From Candidatus Marispirochaeta associata (GTDB taxonomy: Bacteria > Spirochaetota > Spirochaetia > JC444 > Marispirochaetaceae): 40,270 nucleotides of DNA. The position numbers and the translations under genes were made by a program. The notes beneath the pieces are model-generated. The model was not told the DNA's origin, did not search any database, and saw only the letters and a program-made list of their open reading frames with translations. Below, in pieces: positions 7,201-15,596 of this stretch. The first letter of the stretch is position 1. Every line of letters starts with the position of its first letter. The stretch covers positions 1 through 40,270 of the forward strand of contig JWTM01000325.1 in assembly GCA_001749745.1 (NCBI GenBank), in the 5' to 3' direction.

Positions 7201-8769
7201 ATGAAAGAAGATGATCTGATCCCGACCGAGGAGACGATAGAGGAATCTCCCAAGGGGTTTGTTCAGCGCATAGTCTCGTTCTTCTTGAGCGGCCATGATC
7301 CCGAGCGGGAGAAACGCAAGCTTCTGAAGGATATCGGCAAACAGCTGAAGAAGCAGAAGTATAAGTTCTACAAACCCAAATCGGGTGAGGCCCTACCGGG
7401 ATTGGCCAAATTCTTTCACGATCTCTACAAGGTCATCGGACCGACTCAGGTGCTGCTGGATCATGCCGGGACCTCGAATGTGCTGAAGCAGATCATCATC
7501 GAACAGACCCTGAGCGACGAGCAGATAGCGATGAAGGACGGTCTGGCGGAGGATGAGATCCGTAAGCTGGCCGAGAGCCTCGACCACAAAACCCTAGTGC
7601 AGCGACTCAAGGAGCGGATGGTCTCCCTCTATGCCGCTTTCGACGCCGAACGGGTGAAGCAGATCAATGCCAAGTACAACCTGCTGCAGGTCTTTCTGCA
7701 GTTTATCCACTACGACTACTATTTTCTCTTGAAGAAATTCGATTCCGGTCTTCCCGAGCGAGATTTCATCTACAATCCCCGCTTCGAACAGATCAACGCC
7801 GAGTACATATCCGACGACCTGAAGGATTGGCTGGAGGTGGCGACCTTAATCGACCGCAATCAGCCCTGGCAGGGGCTGTTCGACGATCTGCATATCTATC
7901 GCGAGATGTCGGTGATAGACAGCGGCCAGTGGAAGAAGCAGGTGCGCAGTGTTTCGGAGGTCAAGAAGAGCCTGGTGCTGGAGTTGATTATCCGCCACGT
8001 CGACCGGGATCCCTACTATAAGGCCAAGGTCAGTCGTCCGAACGAGCATATTGTCGAGGAGTATCTCTCCAAGATAAAGACCAATACCGAGCTAACGGTA
8101 CAGAAGATCCTGAAGGAGCGGCGGACGGGAAAGATCGAGAAGCTCTTGATGCAGGTCTTCGGCACGGTTGCTATCTCCCGCATGAAGAACTATACCGAGA
8201 AGAACAACGTTATGTTCTCGAAGAAGATGATGGCAGGCTTTATGCACGTATCCGCGGCGAACTACCTCAAGGCCTTCCTGCTCGACTACTATAAGAAGGA
8301 TATCCGCGAGGTGGTCGACAATCTGCTGATCCGGGGGAAATGGTCGACCAACCTTATGTCGCAACAGCTTTCGGACGCCTTTCATACGGTGATGGGCATC
8401 TCCGATCAGCTGGTGAAGTTCGACGAGTCCCTCGGCGACGAGGGCGAACGGGGTATCGCCCTGCGATCCGCCATAAAGCGGGCCGACCGGGATGCGGCCT
8501 CGATGCGGACTCTGCGGGAGCAGTTGAAGAAGGTGAACGACGAGGCCCTGTCGATGGTTCAGCTTTCGGCCCAGAATCTGATTGCCGTCGGTAAAACCTT
8601 GAAGGTCGTCATCGAGGACTACGATCACAAACCCCACGAGCTGATTCTGAACTGGAAGGAGATCGAGATTGCCTCGGACAATCAGATCCGGAATCAGCTG
8701 GCGGATATCTATAAAAAGATCTACTACTTTATTCAGCTCCTGCAGCTCTACACCGCAAAGAAGGAGTAG
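7201..8769 (+). CDS. Conserved spirochaete cytosolic protein, DUF5312-type
   Basis: A 522-residue protein of unknown function, recognised as the spirochaete DUF5312 type from its N-terminal signature FFLSGHDPEREKRKLLKDIG and KQKYKFYKPKSGE. It has no signal peptide and no membrane segment; it is charged, Lys/Glu/Asp-rich and predicted mostly helical, with aromatic clusters such as HYDYYFLLKKFDSG and a C-terminal IYKKIYYFIQLLQLY. The central part repeats short KxxEKLLMQVFG-like and LREQLKKVNDE coiled-coil-like stretches. The start is placed at ATG 7201 rather than an upstream TTG because the latter overlaps the promoter. It is transcribed alone and convergent with the beta-barrel gene (22 bases apart). 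Its restriction to spirochaetes is family knowledge recalled, not tested here. Confidence 0.85.
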   Translation: MKEDDLIPTEETIEESPKGFVQRIVSFFLSGHDPEREKRKLLKDIGKQLKKQKYKFYKPKSGEALPGLAKFFHDLYKVIGPTQVLLDHAGTSNVLKQIIIEQTLSDEQIAMKDGLAEDEIRKLAESLDHKTLVQRLKERMVSLYAAFDAERVKQINAKYNLLQVFLQFIHYDYYFLLKKFDSGLPERDFIYNPRFEQINAEYISDDLKDWLEVATLIDRNQPWQGLFDDLHIYREMSVIDSGQWKKQVRSVSEVKKSLVLELIIRHVDRDPYYKAKVSRPNEHIVEEYLSKIKTNTELTVQKILKERRTGKIEKLLMQVFGTVAISRMKNYTEKNNVMFSKKMMAGFMHVSAANYLKAFLLDYYKKDIREVVDNLLIRGKWSTNLMSQQLSDAFHTVMGISDQLVKFDESLGDEGERGIALRSAIKRADRDAASMRTLREQLKKVNDEALSMVQLSAQNLIAVGKTLKVVIEDYDHKPHELILNWKEIEIASDNQIRNQLADIYKKIYYFIQLLQLYTAKKE

Positions 8770-8791
8770 CTCCCGCTTCGGACCGAGCCGG

Positions 8792-9940
8792 CTAAAAACT
8801 GAAGCCGCAGCCGAGGCTGAGGAAATAGCCGGGATAGAGCGCTTCTCCCCCGCCGACATCCTGACTCTCATCATTCCAGGCAAAGGTATCACCCGACTCT
8901 CCGCTGTTGAAGCCTCCGTAGGCGAGGAGTTCGAAGCCCTGGTAGATGTTCCAGCTCGCGCCGAGGATATGCGCCGCCGAGAGATCGACGGGTGAGACGA
9001 TGGCCCGATAGAAGAAGCTGCGCCGGTCGTCGGGGGTGTAACTCAGCTCCGGATAGAGGTAGAGGGCAAACTCCTCCTCGTCAGCGCTTTCCTCCCAGGC
9101 TTTATCCGGCCTGATGAGTCCCTCCAGGCGCAGATTCATGCTTCCCTCGTAGCCGACCCGCAGTAGATGGGAGAGTCCGAAGCTCAGGGCGAGCTCCTCG
9201 TACCACTCCTCCGGTCGGGGATCGACGGCGCTTAGGGCGGAGGCGGCCGAGAAGTGCCAGTCGAAGATGAGATTTCCCTGAAGGCTTACATAGGGTTTGT
9301 GGGTATCGGTATCGCCGGCGAAGAGGTAGCCCCCTTCGACCTTGATCCCCCCCGGACGGAGCACTATCCGTCCGCCGCCCGAAGGGTTTTGATCGGCCCC
9401 TGGCGAGGGCGGCTCACTGAGCGCCCCGGCCGCATAGAGCCGCGAGTCGATCCGGTAGTCCAGCAGGTTGATCTGGGGCGGGAGATAGACCGCTTCGGCG
9501 AAGCTGAAGCGTCCCAAGGGGTAGTAGACCGAGGCGAGCCACTTTCCGGCGGTCCGCAGCTCGTCGGCGGTAAGATCCACCCCGGTCGATTGGGAACCGA
9601 AGAGCACATCCCCGGCATTGAAGAGGAAGCCCTCCCCCCAGGAGAGCCGGGTCTTTCCCAGGGTGATGCGGAACTCCGGGAAACGGACCTTGACATAGGC
9701 CCGGGAGATATCGACCAGGGCCGTTTCGCTCACGTCGGCGTCGAGAGTCAACTCGCCTTTTGCGTTGCGGTTGCCTTCCGAGCGGATCGTCAACTGCGCC
9801 TCGGTGTTTCCCGCTGCGGCCGCACCGTCCTCCCCCCGGGCGACGCCGGCCAGGCTGGTCAGCTCGGCGGTGAGGGAGTTCTCGGCGAAACCGAGTACAC
9901 CGAGAATAAGCAGCAGCGGGAGAAGGATGCGTTTTACCAT
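8792..9940 (-). CDS. Outer-membrane beta-barrel protein, last gene of the ABC-LolA-like operon
   Basis: A 382-residue exported protein. Residues 1-19 (MVKRILLPLLLILGVLGFA) are a typical signal peptide. The remainder alternates polar and aromatic residues in short amphipathic stretches (for example FRITLGKTRLSWGEGFLFN, YVSLQGNLIFDWHFS) and ends in Phe (LGCGFSF), the C-terminal aromatic recognised by the BAM machinery. The WGEGFLFN segment resembles porin-like proteins such as those with DUF1302-type folds. The ATG at 9940 has GAGGAGCTGAC upstream and overlaps the stop of the LolA-like gene by 7 bases, implying coupled translation. Context suggests it is the outer-membrane partner of the ABC/LolA-like system. 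No specific ligand can be named. Confidence 0.75.
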   Translation of the reverse strand: MVKRILLPLLLILGVLGFAENSLTAELTSLAGVARGEDGAAAAGNTEAQLTIRSEGNRNAKGELTLDADVSETALVDISRAYVKVRFPEFRITLGKTRLSWGEGFLFNAGDVLFGSQSTGVDLTADELRTAGKWLASVYYPLGRFSFAEAVYLPPQINLLDYRIDSRLYAAGALSEPPSPGADQNPSGGGRIVLRPGGIKVEGGYLFAGDTDTHKPYVSLQGNLIFDWHFSAASALSAVDPRPEEWYEELALSFGLSHLLRVGYEGSMNLRLEGLIRPDKAWEESADEEEFALYLYPELSYTPDDRRSFFYRAIVSPVDLSAAHILGASWNIYQGFELLAYGGFNSGESGDTFAWNDESQDVGGGEALYPGYFLSLGCGFSF

Positions 9941-10665
9941 GTCAGCTCCTCGAGACTGAAGAGTGCAGGATCAATATCCGCCCCAAGATCGAGCTCGTCG
10001 ATTATAAACTCGGTGGAGGAGTCCTTCTTCATCTTATCCCGCATGACCATCCGCACCGGGACGATCTTTCCGGCCTGGGTACTGTATTCAAGCACCTCCA
10101 TCTCCTTCAGAAGCCTGCCCGAACGGGAGAACTTATGCGCCTTGAGTCCTACGAAGCGCTCCGAATCAACCCAGATTATCTGTCGATAGTAGGGTACCGA
10201 GCGCCGTTTGGCGGTGAGCTCGATGACGTAGCTCATCTGCCCCCGTACCTGCTCCTCGCCGATGAGCTCGGCGCTGTAGTCGGTCAGTAGGCCTTTGTCG
10301 CCGGTCATATCCTCGTAGGAGAAATCCGAATCCATTACCGAATCGCGCATGGCGCTGCCTTGAATCCGGATGACCTCGGCGGCGTCCGGGAAGTAGAGGT
10401 AGATCTCGTCCTCGGTACGCAGAATTTTCTGCCCCTCCTCGCCGGTGCTGGTAAACTCGATCAGCGCATCCTCCTCGCCCATGGCCCAGGAGTTGAAGCT
10501 GCGGACGATGGTGCCGTACTTGTCGGTGGTGATCATGCGCCCCTCGGAGTAGGCCGAGTCGTGAACCTCGTTGGCCTCCATGCGCCGGATTATCTCCTCC
10601 GGGCCGATAGCGGAGAGGCTGACCGCCGCGCCGATAATGAACAAAATGCTTAGTATCCGTTTCAT
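9934..10665 (-). CDS. LolA-like periplasmic carrier (outer-membrane lipoprotein-sorting family)
   Basis: A 243-residue protein with a cleavable signal peptide (MKRILSILFIIGAAVSLSA). The mature part matches the LolA-like family of lipoprotein-sorting proteins: EEIIRRMEANE near the N-terminus, long beta strands with hydrophobic inward residues, YLYFPDAAEVIRIQGSAMRDSVMDSDFSYEDM in the middle, and a late YRQIIWVDSERFVGLKAHKFSRSGRLLKEMEV stretch. Such proteins bind acyl chains inside a half-barrel. It is not LolA itself; the family commonly sits beside RND or ABC exporters. The ATG at 10665 follows GGAGGTAGCA, 12 bases after the permease stop. Likely substrate: a lipidated or hydrophobic molecule handed over by the permeases to the outer membrane. 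Confidence 0.82.
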   Translation of the reverse strand: MKRILSILFIIGAAVSLSAIGPEEIIRRMEANEVHDSAYSEGRMITTDKYGTIVRSFNSWAMGEEDALIEFTSTGEEGQKILRTEDEIYLYFPDAAEVIRIQGSAMRDSVMDSDFSYEDMTGDKGLLTDYSAELIGEEQVRGQMSYVIELTAKRRSVPYYRQIIWVDSERFVGLKAHKFSRSGRLLKEMEVLEYSTQAGKIVPVRMVMRDKMKKDSSTEFIIDELDLGADIDPALFSLEELTW

Positions 10666-10677
10666 TGCTACCTCCGT

Positions 10678-11925
10678 TTACAGATGCCGCAGCGCTTCGA
10701 CCGGCTCGATCTTGGCCGCCCGGCGGGTTGGAATCAGACTGGAAAGGGATGCGACGGCCACGGCGAAGAAGAAGACGCCCACCGTGGAGACCAGGTTGAG
10801 TTTGGGGTAGATGATGTTGCTGATCTCGATATCCACCCCCTGCATGGAGGAGGAGAAGTCGATCCCGGTGTAGGATAAGAGCAGCGTCAGGCCGATACCG
10901 ATCACTACCCCGGCGATGGTGCCGATCAGGGCCAGGAAAAAGGCCTCCAGAAAGAAGAGCCGGACGATCTCGTTGCCCTGCATACCGAGGGCGCCGATGG
11001 TGCCGATCTCGCGCATCCGTTCGTAGATGATCATCATGATCGAATTCACGATCACGGTACTGGCCAACACGAAGAAGATGAAGGCGATAATCGAGTAGGC
11101 GATATCGGCGATATCCATGTATTGAACCATCAGGTTCAGCTCGCGCCAGTCCCGGGCTAAGAATTTGCTTTCCGGATCCAGTACCGCGGATACCCGGTTT
11201 TCCGCCTCGGAATCGGAGACCCCCTCCTCGAACTTGACCAGCACTTCAGTAACCGAGTCACCCATTCCCAACAGGTGCTGGGCCCGGTCGAGAGGAATGT
11301 AATAGTAGCTCTGATTGAGGCTTCCCATCCGGAAATCGGCGATTCCGGTAATGGTAAAGGTGGCGGCATTGGCTCCGCGGCGCATGGTGGTGGTCAGGAT
11401 GGTGACCGAATCGCCCAGCTTCTTGTCGAGCTTCTGCGCCAGTCCGCTGCCGATCATCATCTCGAACTTGCCCTGCTCGGGGAGCCGCCCCTCGCGCAGG
11501 CTCATCGATACCTCTTGAAAGGCCTCCTCCCGGGAGAAGTCGAGGCCGATTCCCATGGCGGCTACATTCTCGCCGTCGGGATTGCTCACCGTCGGGGGTT
11601 CGGCGAATCCGGGGAAGCTGATCCGGGGGACTGCCGCGGAAACACCCTCCAGGCCGTCGATGCGCTCCAGCAGATCCTCGTAAGCGGTAACCCGCAGATG
11701 CAGCGGATTGAGCTGCTCCTTGTCGTCATATTCTGCGTGCCTGACCCGGACCTGCCCGGTGAAGAAGGATTGGATATTGTTGCGCATATCCGCCTTCATC
11801 CCCGCTAAGAAGCTGAAGAGGAGTACGATGCTCATGGCGGCGATAGCGATGGCCATGATGCAGAGAAAGCTCCGGCGCCGGTTGCGGCTGATATTTCTAT
11901 AGGCGATAGTCGCTAGTTTCATCAT
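10678..11925 (-). CDS. FtsX/LolCE-type ABC transporter permease (second copy)
   Basis: A 415-residue permease with the MacB/LolC/E topology: one N-terminal membrane helix (RRSFLCIMAIAIAAMSIVLLFSF), a ~230-residue periplasmic domain, and three C-terminal helices, ending with the FtsX core signature (VNSIMMIIYERMREIGTIGALGM, then LFFLEAFFLALIGTIAG and SLIPTRRAAKIEPVEALRHL). The ATGATG start at 11925 has AAGGAG upstream. It lies 15 bases downstream of the first permease, and the two are paralogues of almost the same length, suggesting a heterodimer like LolC/LolE. Family knowledge: these permeases extract lipoproteins or lipids from the inner membrane or act as mechanotransmitters; they have no transport channel. 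Confidence 0.88.
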   Translation of the reverse strand: MMKLATIAYRNISRNRRRSFLCIMAIAIAAMSIVLLFSFLAGMKADMRNNIQSFFTGQVRVRHAEYDDKEQLNPLHLRVTAYEDLLERIDGLEGVSAAVPRISFPGFAEPPTVSNPDGENVAAMGIGLDFSREEAFQEVSMSLREGRLPEQGKFEMMIGSGLAQKLDKKLGDSVTILTTTMRRGANAATFTITGIADFRMGSLNQSYYYIPLDRAQHLLGMGDSVTEVLVKFEEGVSDSEAENRVSAVLDPESKFLARDWRELNLMVQYMDIADIAYSIIAFIFFVLASTVIVNSIMMIIYERMREIGTIGALGMQGNEIVRLFFLEAFFLALIGTIAGVVIGIGLTLLLSYTGIDFSSSMQGVDIEISNIIYPKLNLVSTVGVFFFAVAVASLSSLIPTRRAAKIEPVEALRHL

Positions 11926-11940
11926 TGCGCTCCTTCTCTA

Positions 11941-13185
11941 TTATTCGCTTCGCAGACAGTCGGTAATCTGCATGCGCAGGGCGCGGCGGATCGGGATCAG
12001 CGAAACCGCGGCGGCGATCAGGATTCCCGCCACGAAGGCGGTGGCTATCGTGGAGGGGTTCCAGGTGCTGCGGAAAACAGCCGCAATCCGATAGCCCACA
12101 TCAAACTCCCGCATCATCTCGCCGTAATCCACTCCCCATCGGACGAGGGGCCAGTTAATCAGCGCCCCGAAGAGTACCCCGACTACCGAGCCGATTAGCC
12201 CGATTCCGGCGGCTTCGAAGATAAAGGTCAGCCGGATCTGAGAGGCGCTCATGCCCATGGCGCGCATCATTCCCAGTTCGCGCATTCGCTCGTAGACCGC
12301 CATCAGCATGGTGTTGGTTATCCCCACCGTGGCGATCAGAATCACTAAGAAGAGAATCGAGTTCGATCCGGAGGATTTCATGGCCGCCATGGCCACATAG
12401 TCCGGGGCGAGTTCCCTCCAGGAGCGGACCTCCACCCCGTTGGCGAGCTCTGCGGCGATCCGATCCGCCTCCCGGTCGGGATTCAGGTTCTTGGGGAAAT
12501 GGAGGGCGATTTCGCTAACCGCCCCCTCCATCTCGAGGTAGTAGTCGGCGGTTTGAAGCGGCATGATCACCGCGCTGCGGTTGACTACCGGATTGGGCAC
12601 ATTCAGGATGCCTACTACCTCCAGGTCCATCGTCTCGTAGGCGCCGTAGCGGGTGCGGGTGCGGATAGTCAGCGGGTAGCCTACCTCGGCCCCCAGGTCC
12701 TCGGCCATCCAGGAGCCGAGAAGTACCCCGTTCTCCCCGGGTTCCAGATAGCGTCCGGCTGTCAGGGTCTCCTTAAGTTTGTAGACCCTGTCGTCCAGCC
12801 GGGGATCGACGGCGATTCCCTGAATATAGAGGGAGCCGTCTTCGGGGTAGGGATCTTCTCTGACGAAAAGCTCTCCCCGGAACATGATCCGAGGGGCGGC
12901 GGGAATCCCGAGCTCCCCCAGCCGGGCAATGAGCTTTTCAGGATTCTCGACCGGGTATTTCAGGGGTAGAGTCTCCCGCTCGTCGAAATAGTCCGGATGC
13001 AGCACCTTGGCCGAGGCGGTCTCGTAATTGATCAGGTTGATCTCCGACTCCTTCTCCATCCCCAGTAGGAAACTGTCCAGCATGATGTAGAGCCCCAGGC
13101 CGAAGGCGATGGCGGAGGCGGTGATGACGGTCCGCTTCCCGTAACGGAACAGGTTTTTGAAGGCGAGGCTTATGAGAAACATCAT
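11941..13185 (-). CDS. FtsX/LolCE-type ABC transporter permease (first copy)
   Basis: A 414-residue permease with the same four-helix layout as its neighbour: N-terminal helix ([26 protein letters not shown]), a periplasmic domain, then three helices containing [43 protein letters not shown] and a terminal [20 protein letters not shown]. The periplasmic domain contains the FtsX-type MacB_PCD features ([24 protein letters not shown]). The ATGATG start at 13185 is preceded by GGAGGTGACCC and sits 3 bases after the ATPase stop. It probably pairs with the second permease to form the membrane part of a lipoprotein- or lipid-handling ABC complex. Substrate unknown. Confidence 0.88.
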   Translation of the reverse strand: MMFLISLAFKNLFRYGKRTVITASAIAFGLGLYIMLDSFLLGMEKESEINLINYETASAKVLHPDYFDERETLPLKYPVENPEKLIARLGELGIPAAPRIMFRGELFVREDPYPEDGSLYIQGIAVDPRLDDRVYKLKETLTAGRYLEPGENGVLLGSWMAEDLGAEVGYPLTIRTRTRYGAYETMDLEVVGILNVPNPVVNRSAVIMPLQTADYYLEMEGAVSEIALHFPKNLNPDREADRIAAELANGVEVRSWRELAPDYVAMAAMKSSGSNSILFLVILIATVGITNTMLMAVYERMRELGMMRAMGMSASQIRLTFIFEAAGIGLIGSVVGVLFGALINWPLVRWGVDYGEMMREFDVGYRIAAVFRSTWNPSTIATAFVAGILIAAAVSLIPIRRALRMQITDCLRSE

Positions 13186-13188
13186 GGG

Positions 13189-13866
13189 TCACCTCCGTTC
13201 GTCGCCGGTTATGCGCCCGTCGTGGAGCTTGACCAGGCGGTGGGCGAAATCCATCACCATCCGGTCGTGGGTAGAGAAGATAAAGGTGGTTTTATGCCGT
13301 TCGTTCATCTTCTCCATCAGCTCCAGTACCTCCCGGCCGGTGTCGGAATCGAGATTGGCCGTCGGTTCGTCCGCCAGGATGATCTCCGGATTCTTGACCA
13401 GCGCCCGGGCCACGGCGACCCGCTGTTGCTGTCCGCCGGAGAGTTTCGCCGGCCGGCGGTCCTCCATCCCTTCGAGACCGACCTCCTTCAGGATCGTCAT
13501 CGTCCGATCCCGAACCTCGCCGTTCTTCAGGTTCAGCAGGTTAAGGGCGAAGGCGACGTTCTCGTAGGCCGTCAAGACCGGAATCAGGTTGAAGGATTGG
13601 AAGACGAAGCCTAGGTTATCCCGGCGGAAGAGGGCCAGCTCCTTCTTGTTTCTTCCGGAGACGGCGGTCCCGTTGATCAGGATCTCCCCCGAATCGGCGC
13701 TGTCGATGCAGCCGATCAGATTCAGCAGGGTCGTCTTGCCCGATCCGGAGGGGCCGGCGATGGAGAGAAACTCCCCCGTTTCGATGGAGAGATCGACGCC
13801 GCGCAGGGCGTGGACGACTGTTTCGCCGCTCTGGTAGTCTTTTACGATTTTCTTAACCTCGATCAT
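13189..13866 (-). CDS. LolD/MacB-type ABC transporter ATP-binding protein
   Basis: A ~225-residue ATPase that drives FtsX-type permeases. It has Walker [13 protein letters not shown], the Q-loop [20 protein letters not shown], signature [15 protein letters not shown], Walker [17 protein letters not shown], and the switch His in FIFSTHD; the [11 protein letters not shown] segment is typical of the LolD/MacB/FtsE subgroup. The best start is one of the tandem ATGs at 13869/13866, which follow AAGGAG; a further ATG at 13884 would place that ribosome-binding site inside the gene. The start overlaps the end of the SPFH gene by 14 bases, so translation is coupled. Confidence 0.9.
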   Translation of the reverse strand: MIEVKKIVKDYQSGETVVHALRGVDLSIETGEFLSIAGPSGSGKTTLLNLIGCIDSADSGEILINGTAVSGRNKKELALFRRDNLGFVFQSFNLIPVLTAYENVAFALNLLNLKNGEVRDRTMTILKEVGLEGMEDRRPAKLSGGQQQRVAVARALVKNPEIILADEPTANLDSDTGREVLELMEKMNERHKTTFIFSTHDRMVMDFAHRLVKLHDGRITGDERR

Positions 13867-14947
13867 CATCTTCTCCTTGTTCATCCCGTTTCTGCAGGGC
13901 GGCGGCGCCGAGGGTCGTACCGAGATTCATGTTCTCCAGGGCCGAGGAGGGGAGCAGCATCAGGGTATTCTTGTTGTACTTCATCCCCTCGTAGACCATG
14001 TTCATCGCCCGCAACTGAAGGGCTTCGGGCTTGCCCTCGTAGGCCTCCGAGGCCTCGGCAAACTTTTTCGCTACCTCCGCCTCGGCGGTGCCGAGAATAA
14101 TCCGCGCTTGCCGCTCTCTCTCGGCCTGGGCCTTACGGCTCATTGCATCCTCCAGCTCCTTTGGAATCAGGATGTCGGTAAACTCTACCGAGAAGATGCT
14201 GATTCCCCAGGGATTGGTCTTGGCATCCAGGATCCGTTGGATATCCCGGCCGACCTCCTCCCGCTCGGAGAGCAGCTTGGCCAGGTCGTTTTTGCCGATC
14301 GCGTCTCTGAGGGCCGTCTGGGCCGAGAGGGTGACCGCCTCGATGTAGTTTTCCACCTCCAGAATCGCCTTGCCCGCATCCCAGATCATCCAAAAGCAGA
14401 GGGCGTCGATGTGGACCGGTACGTTGTCCCTGGTCAGGGTGCGCTCGGCGGAGAAGTCGGTTACCCGGATCCGGGTATCGACGAAGTCGGCAATCCGGTC
14501 GATGATCGGCAACAGTAGAAAGATGCCGGCGTCCCGCACCTTGCGAAAGCGGCCGAAGCGCAGGACAATCACCTTGTCCCAGTGGAAAACCAGCTGTACC
14601 GAGGCCGAGAGGAGCACTCCCAGGCCGGCGGCAATGTAGGCCGGCAGGTAGGTGATCTCCCCGTAGGAGCTCATCATGCCGAATACCAGGAGCAGCGCCA
14701 GCACCTGGACGCTCCAAATCGGGAGCAGGGCCATCAGCAGGCCGGCCGCCACCATCGAACCGCCCAGGGCTACGATCGATTCGTTCCCGATGCCCGGGTC
14801 GGCATAGTAGACCAGGGCAATGCTCCCGATGGTAAAGATCAGGAGCATCAGAAAGGAGTAGGTCGAGAAGAGGAAATCCTTCTCGATTCTCCGTTTCGGT
14901 TGATTCTTGATCCGGTTGTATTTTTCACTCAATAGACTCATCTTCAT
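13853..14947 (-). CDS. Multi-membrane-segment SPFH/band 7 (stomatin-like) protein
   Basis: A 364-residue membrane scaffold protein. Four hydrophobic segments occupy roughly residues 29-50, 56-78, 80-93 and 98-115, more than the single anchor usual for stomatins. From about residue 120 the band 7 domain follows (VIVLRFGRFRKVRDAGIFLLLPIIDRI, then DTRIRVTDFSAERTLTRDNVPVHIDA, and WGISIFSVEFTDILIPKELEDAMSRKAQAERERQARI), with an Ala/Glu-rich helical region at residues ~275-310 typical of SPFH oligomerisation. The start codon shares one base with the stop of the GntR gene (TAATG). SPFH proteins organise membrane microdomains and stabilise partner complexes; here the partner is presumably the ABC system encoded next. 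Confidence 0.85.
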   Translation of the reverse strand: MKMSLLSEKYNRIKNQPKRRIEKDFLFSTYSFLMLLIFTIGSIALVYYADPGIGNESIVALGGSMVAAGLLMALLPIWSVQVLALLLVFGMMSSYGEITYLPAYIAAGLGVLLSASVQLVFHWDKVIVLRFGRFRKVRDAGIFLLLPIIDRIADFVDTRIRVTDFSAERTLTRDNVPVHIDALCFWMIWDAGKAILEVENYIEAVTLSAQTALRDAIGKNDLAKLLSEREEVGRDIQRILDAKTNPWGISIFSVEFTDILIPKELEDAMSRKAQAERERQARIILGTAEAEVAKKFAEASEAYEGKPEALQLRAMNMVYEGMKYNKNTLMLLPSSALENMNLGTTLGAAALQKRDEQGEDDDRG

Positions 14948-15351
14948 TATTCGTCCATCCCCATATCCGTCTCCTTGAGAAATTCGATAATGTCCTCCCG
15001 GCTGAAACCGTAGGAACTCGCCTTGGTGATGAAACTGCGGGTCAATTCCGATAGAATCCGTTCCCGCTCGATATCGTCCAATTGGATAACCTTGTCGGCG
15101 ATGAAGGTCCCCGTTCCCTGTTGGGTGGTGACGATGCCGCGGATCTCAAGCTCGTTGTAGGCCCGGGCTACCGTGTTGGGATTGATCTGCAGATCCACCG
15201 CCAGGCTCCGCACCGTGGGCAGCTGATCCCCCTGGGCGAGGCGCGAGTCGGCGATGGCCATCTCTACCTGGAGTATGATCTGTTTGTAGTAGGGTACCCC
15301 GCTCTTGGGATCGATTGAAAAGCGCAGCGTCTCGGTCTTCTTGCTCGCCAC
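14947..15351 (-). CDS. GntR-family repressor, YtrA subfamily
   Basis: A 134-residue regulator. Residues ~12-80 form the winged helix of the GntR family (GVPYYKQIILQVEMAIADSR, LPTVRSLAVDLQINPNTVARAYNELEIRGIVTTQQGTGTFI). The short C-terminal tail (~50 residues, two helices) marks the YtrA subfamily, which usually represses an ABC transporter operon of which it is the first gene. The GTG start at 15351 has AGGAGG nine bases upstream. Directly in front is a perfect palindrome overlapping the transcription start, the likely autoregulatory operator. The inducer is unknown; YtrA regulators in Firmicutes respond to cell-envelope stress (family knowledge). Confidence 0.88.
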   Translation of the reverse strand: MASKKTETLRFSIDPKSGVPYYKQIILQVEMAIADSRLAQGDQLPTVRSLAVDLQINPNTVARAYNELEIRGIVTTQQGTGTFIADKVIQLDDIERERILSELTRSFITKASSYGFSREDIIEFLKETDMGMDE

Positions 15352-15374
15352 CGGCTTACGCCTCCTGATTCTAC

Positions 15375-15400
15375 TATTGTACTAAAGGAATAGTACAATA
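15375..15400. promoter_or_regulatory. Operator palindrome for the GntR regulator
   Basis: Two 10-base arms, TATTGTACTA and TAGTACAATA, separated by AAGGAA, are perfectly complementary. The site begins two bases downstream of the -10 box of the regulator's promoter, so a bound dimer would block transcription initiation. It contains the GTACTA/TAGTAC half-sites typical of GntR-YtrA operators. Confidence 0.8.
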
Positions 15401-15402
15401 TA

Positions 15403-15431
15403 AGTTTAGTTCTTTCGTGGCGGGATGTCAA
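15403..15431 (-). promoter_or_regulatory. Sigma70 promoter of the gntR-led seven-gene operon
   Basis: Minus strand: perfect -35 TTGACA (15426-15431), 17-base spacer, -10 TAAACT (15403-15408). The expected transcription start near 15396 lies inside the operator palindrome, giving a leader of about 45 bases with AGGAGG before the GTG start. Confidence 0.7.
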
Positions 15432-15442
15432 CCTTTTTTTAC

Positions 15443-15586
15443 TGTTCCCGATCGTGTGGATAGACAGGCGCTAACGAGTCGTTAGCTAATGAATTATGGC
15501 GTAAGGTTTCCTGTGGAGGAGCTGCGGCCTCCTAACTATAAGTTCAATAGATGTTAAGGCCGCCGCCATCCACAGGCTTGGGAACA
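15443..15586. repeat. 144-bp inverted-repeat element (MITE-like or structured RNA)
   Basis: The left end TGTTCCCGATCGTGTGGAT (15443-15461) and the reverse complement of the right end (15568-15586), TGTTCCCAAGCCTGTGGAT, match at 16 of 19 positions, with all three differences in the middle. Inside are a near-perfect 17-base hairpin GCTAACGAGTCGTTAGC (15470-15486), an alternative CCTGTGGA/TCCACAGG pairing, and GGAGG/CCTCC. ACT flanks both sides if the repeat is taken from GTTCCC, a possible 3-base target duplication. There is no ORF. It lies in the 245-bp gap between znuA and the gntR promoter. Confidence 0.6.
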
Positions 15587-15596
15587 CTAAGGGGAG

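Noticed and set aside
9254..10189. Long plus-strand ORF (311 codons) opposite the beta-barrel and LolA-like genes
   Set aside because: Shadow of codon bias; both minus-strand proteins have signal peptides, ribosome-binding sites and family motifs.
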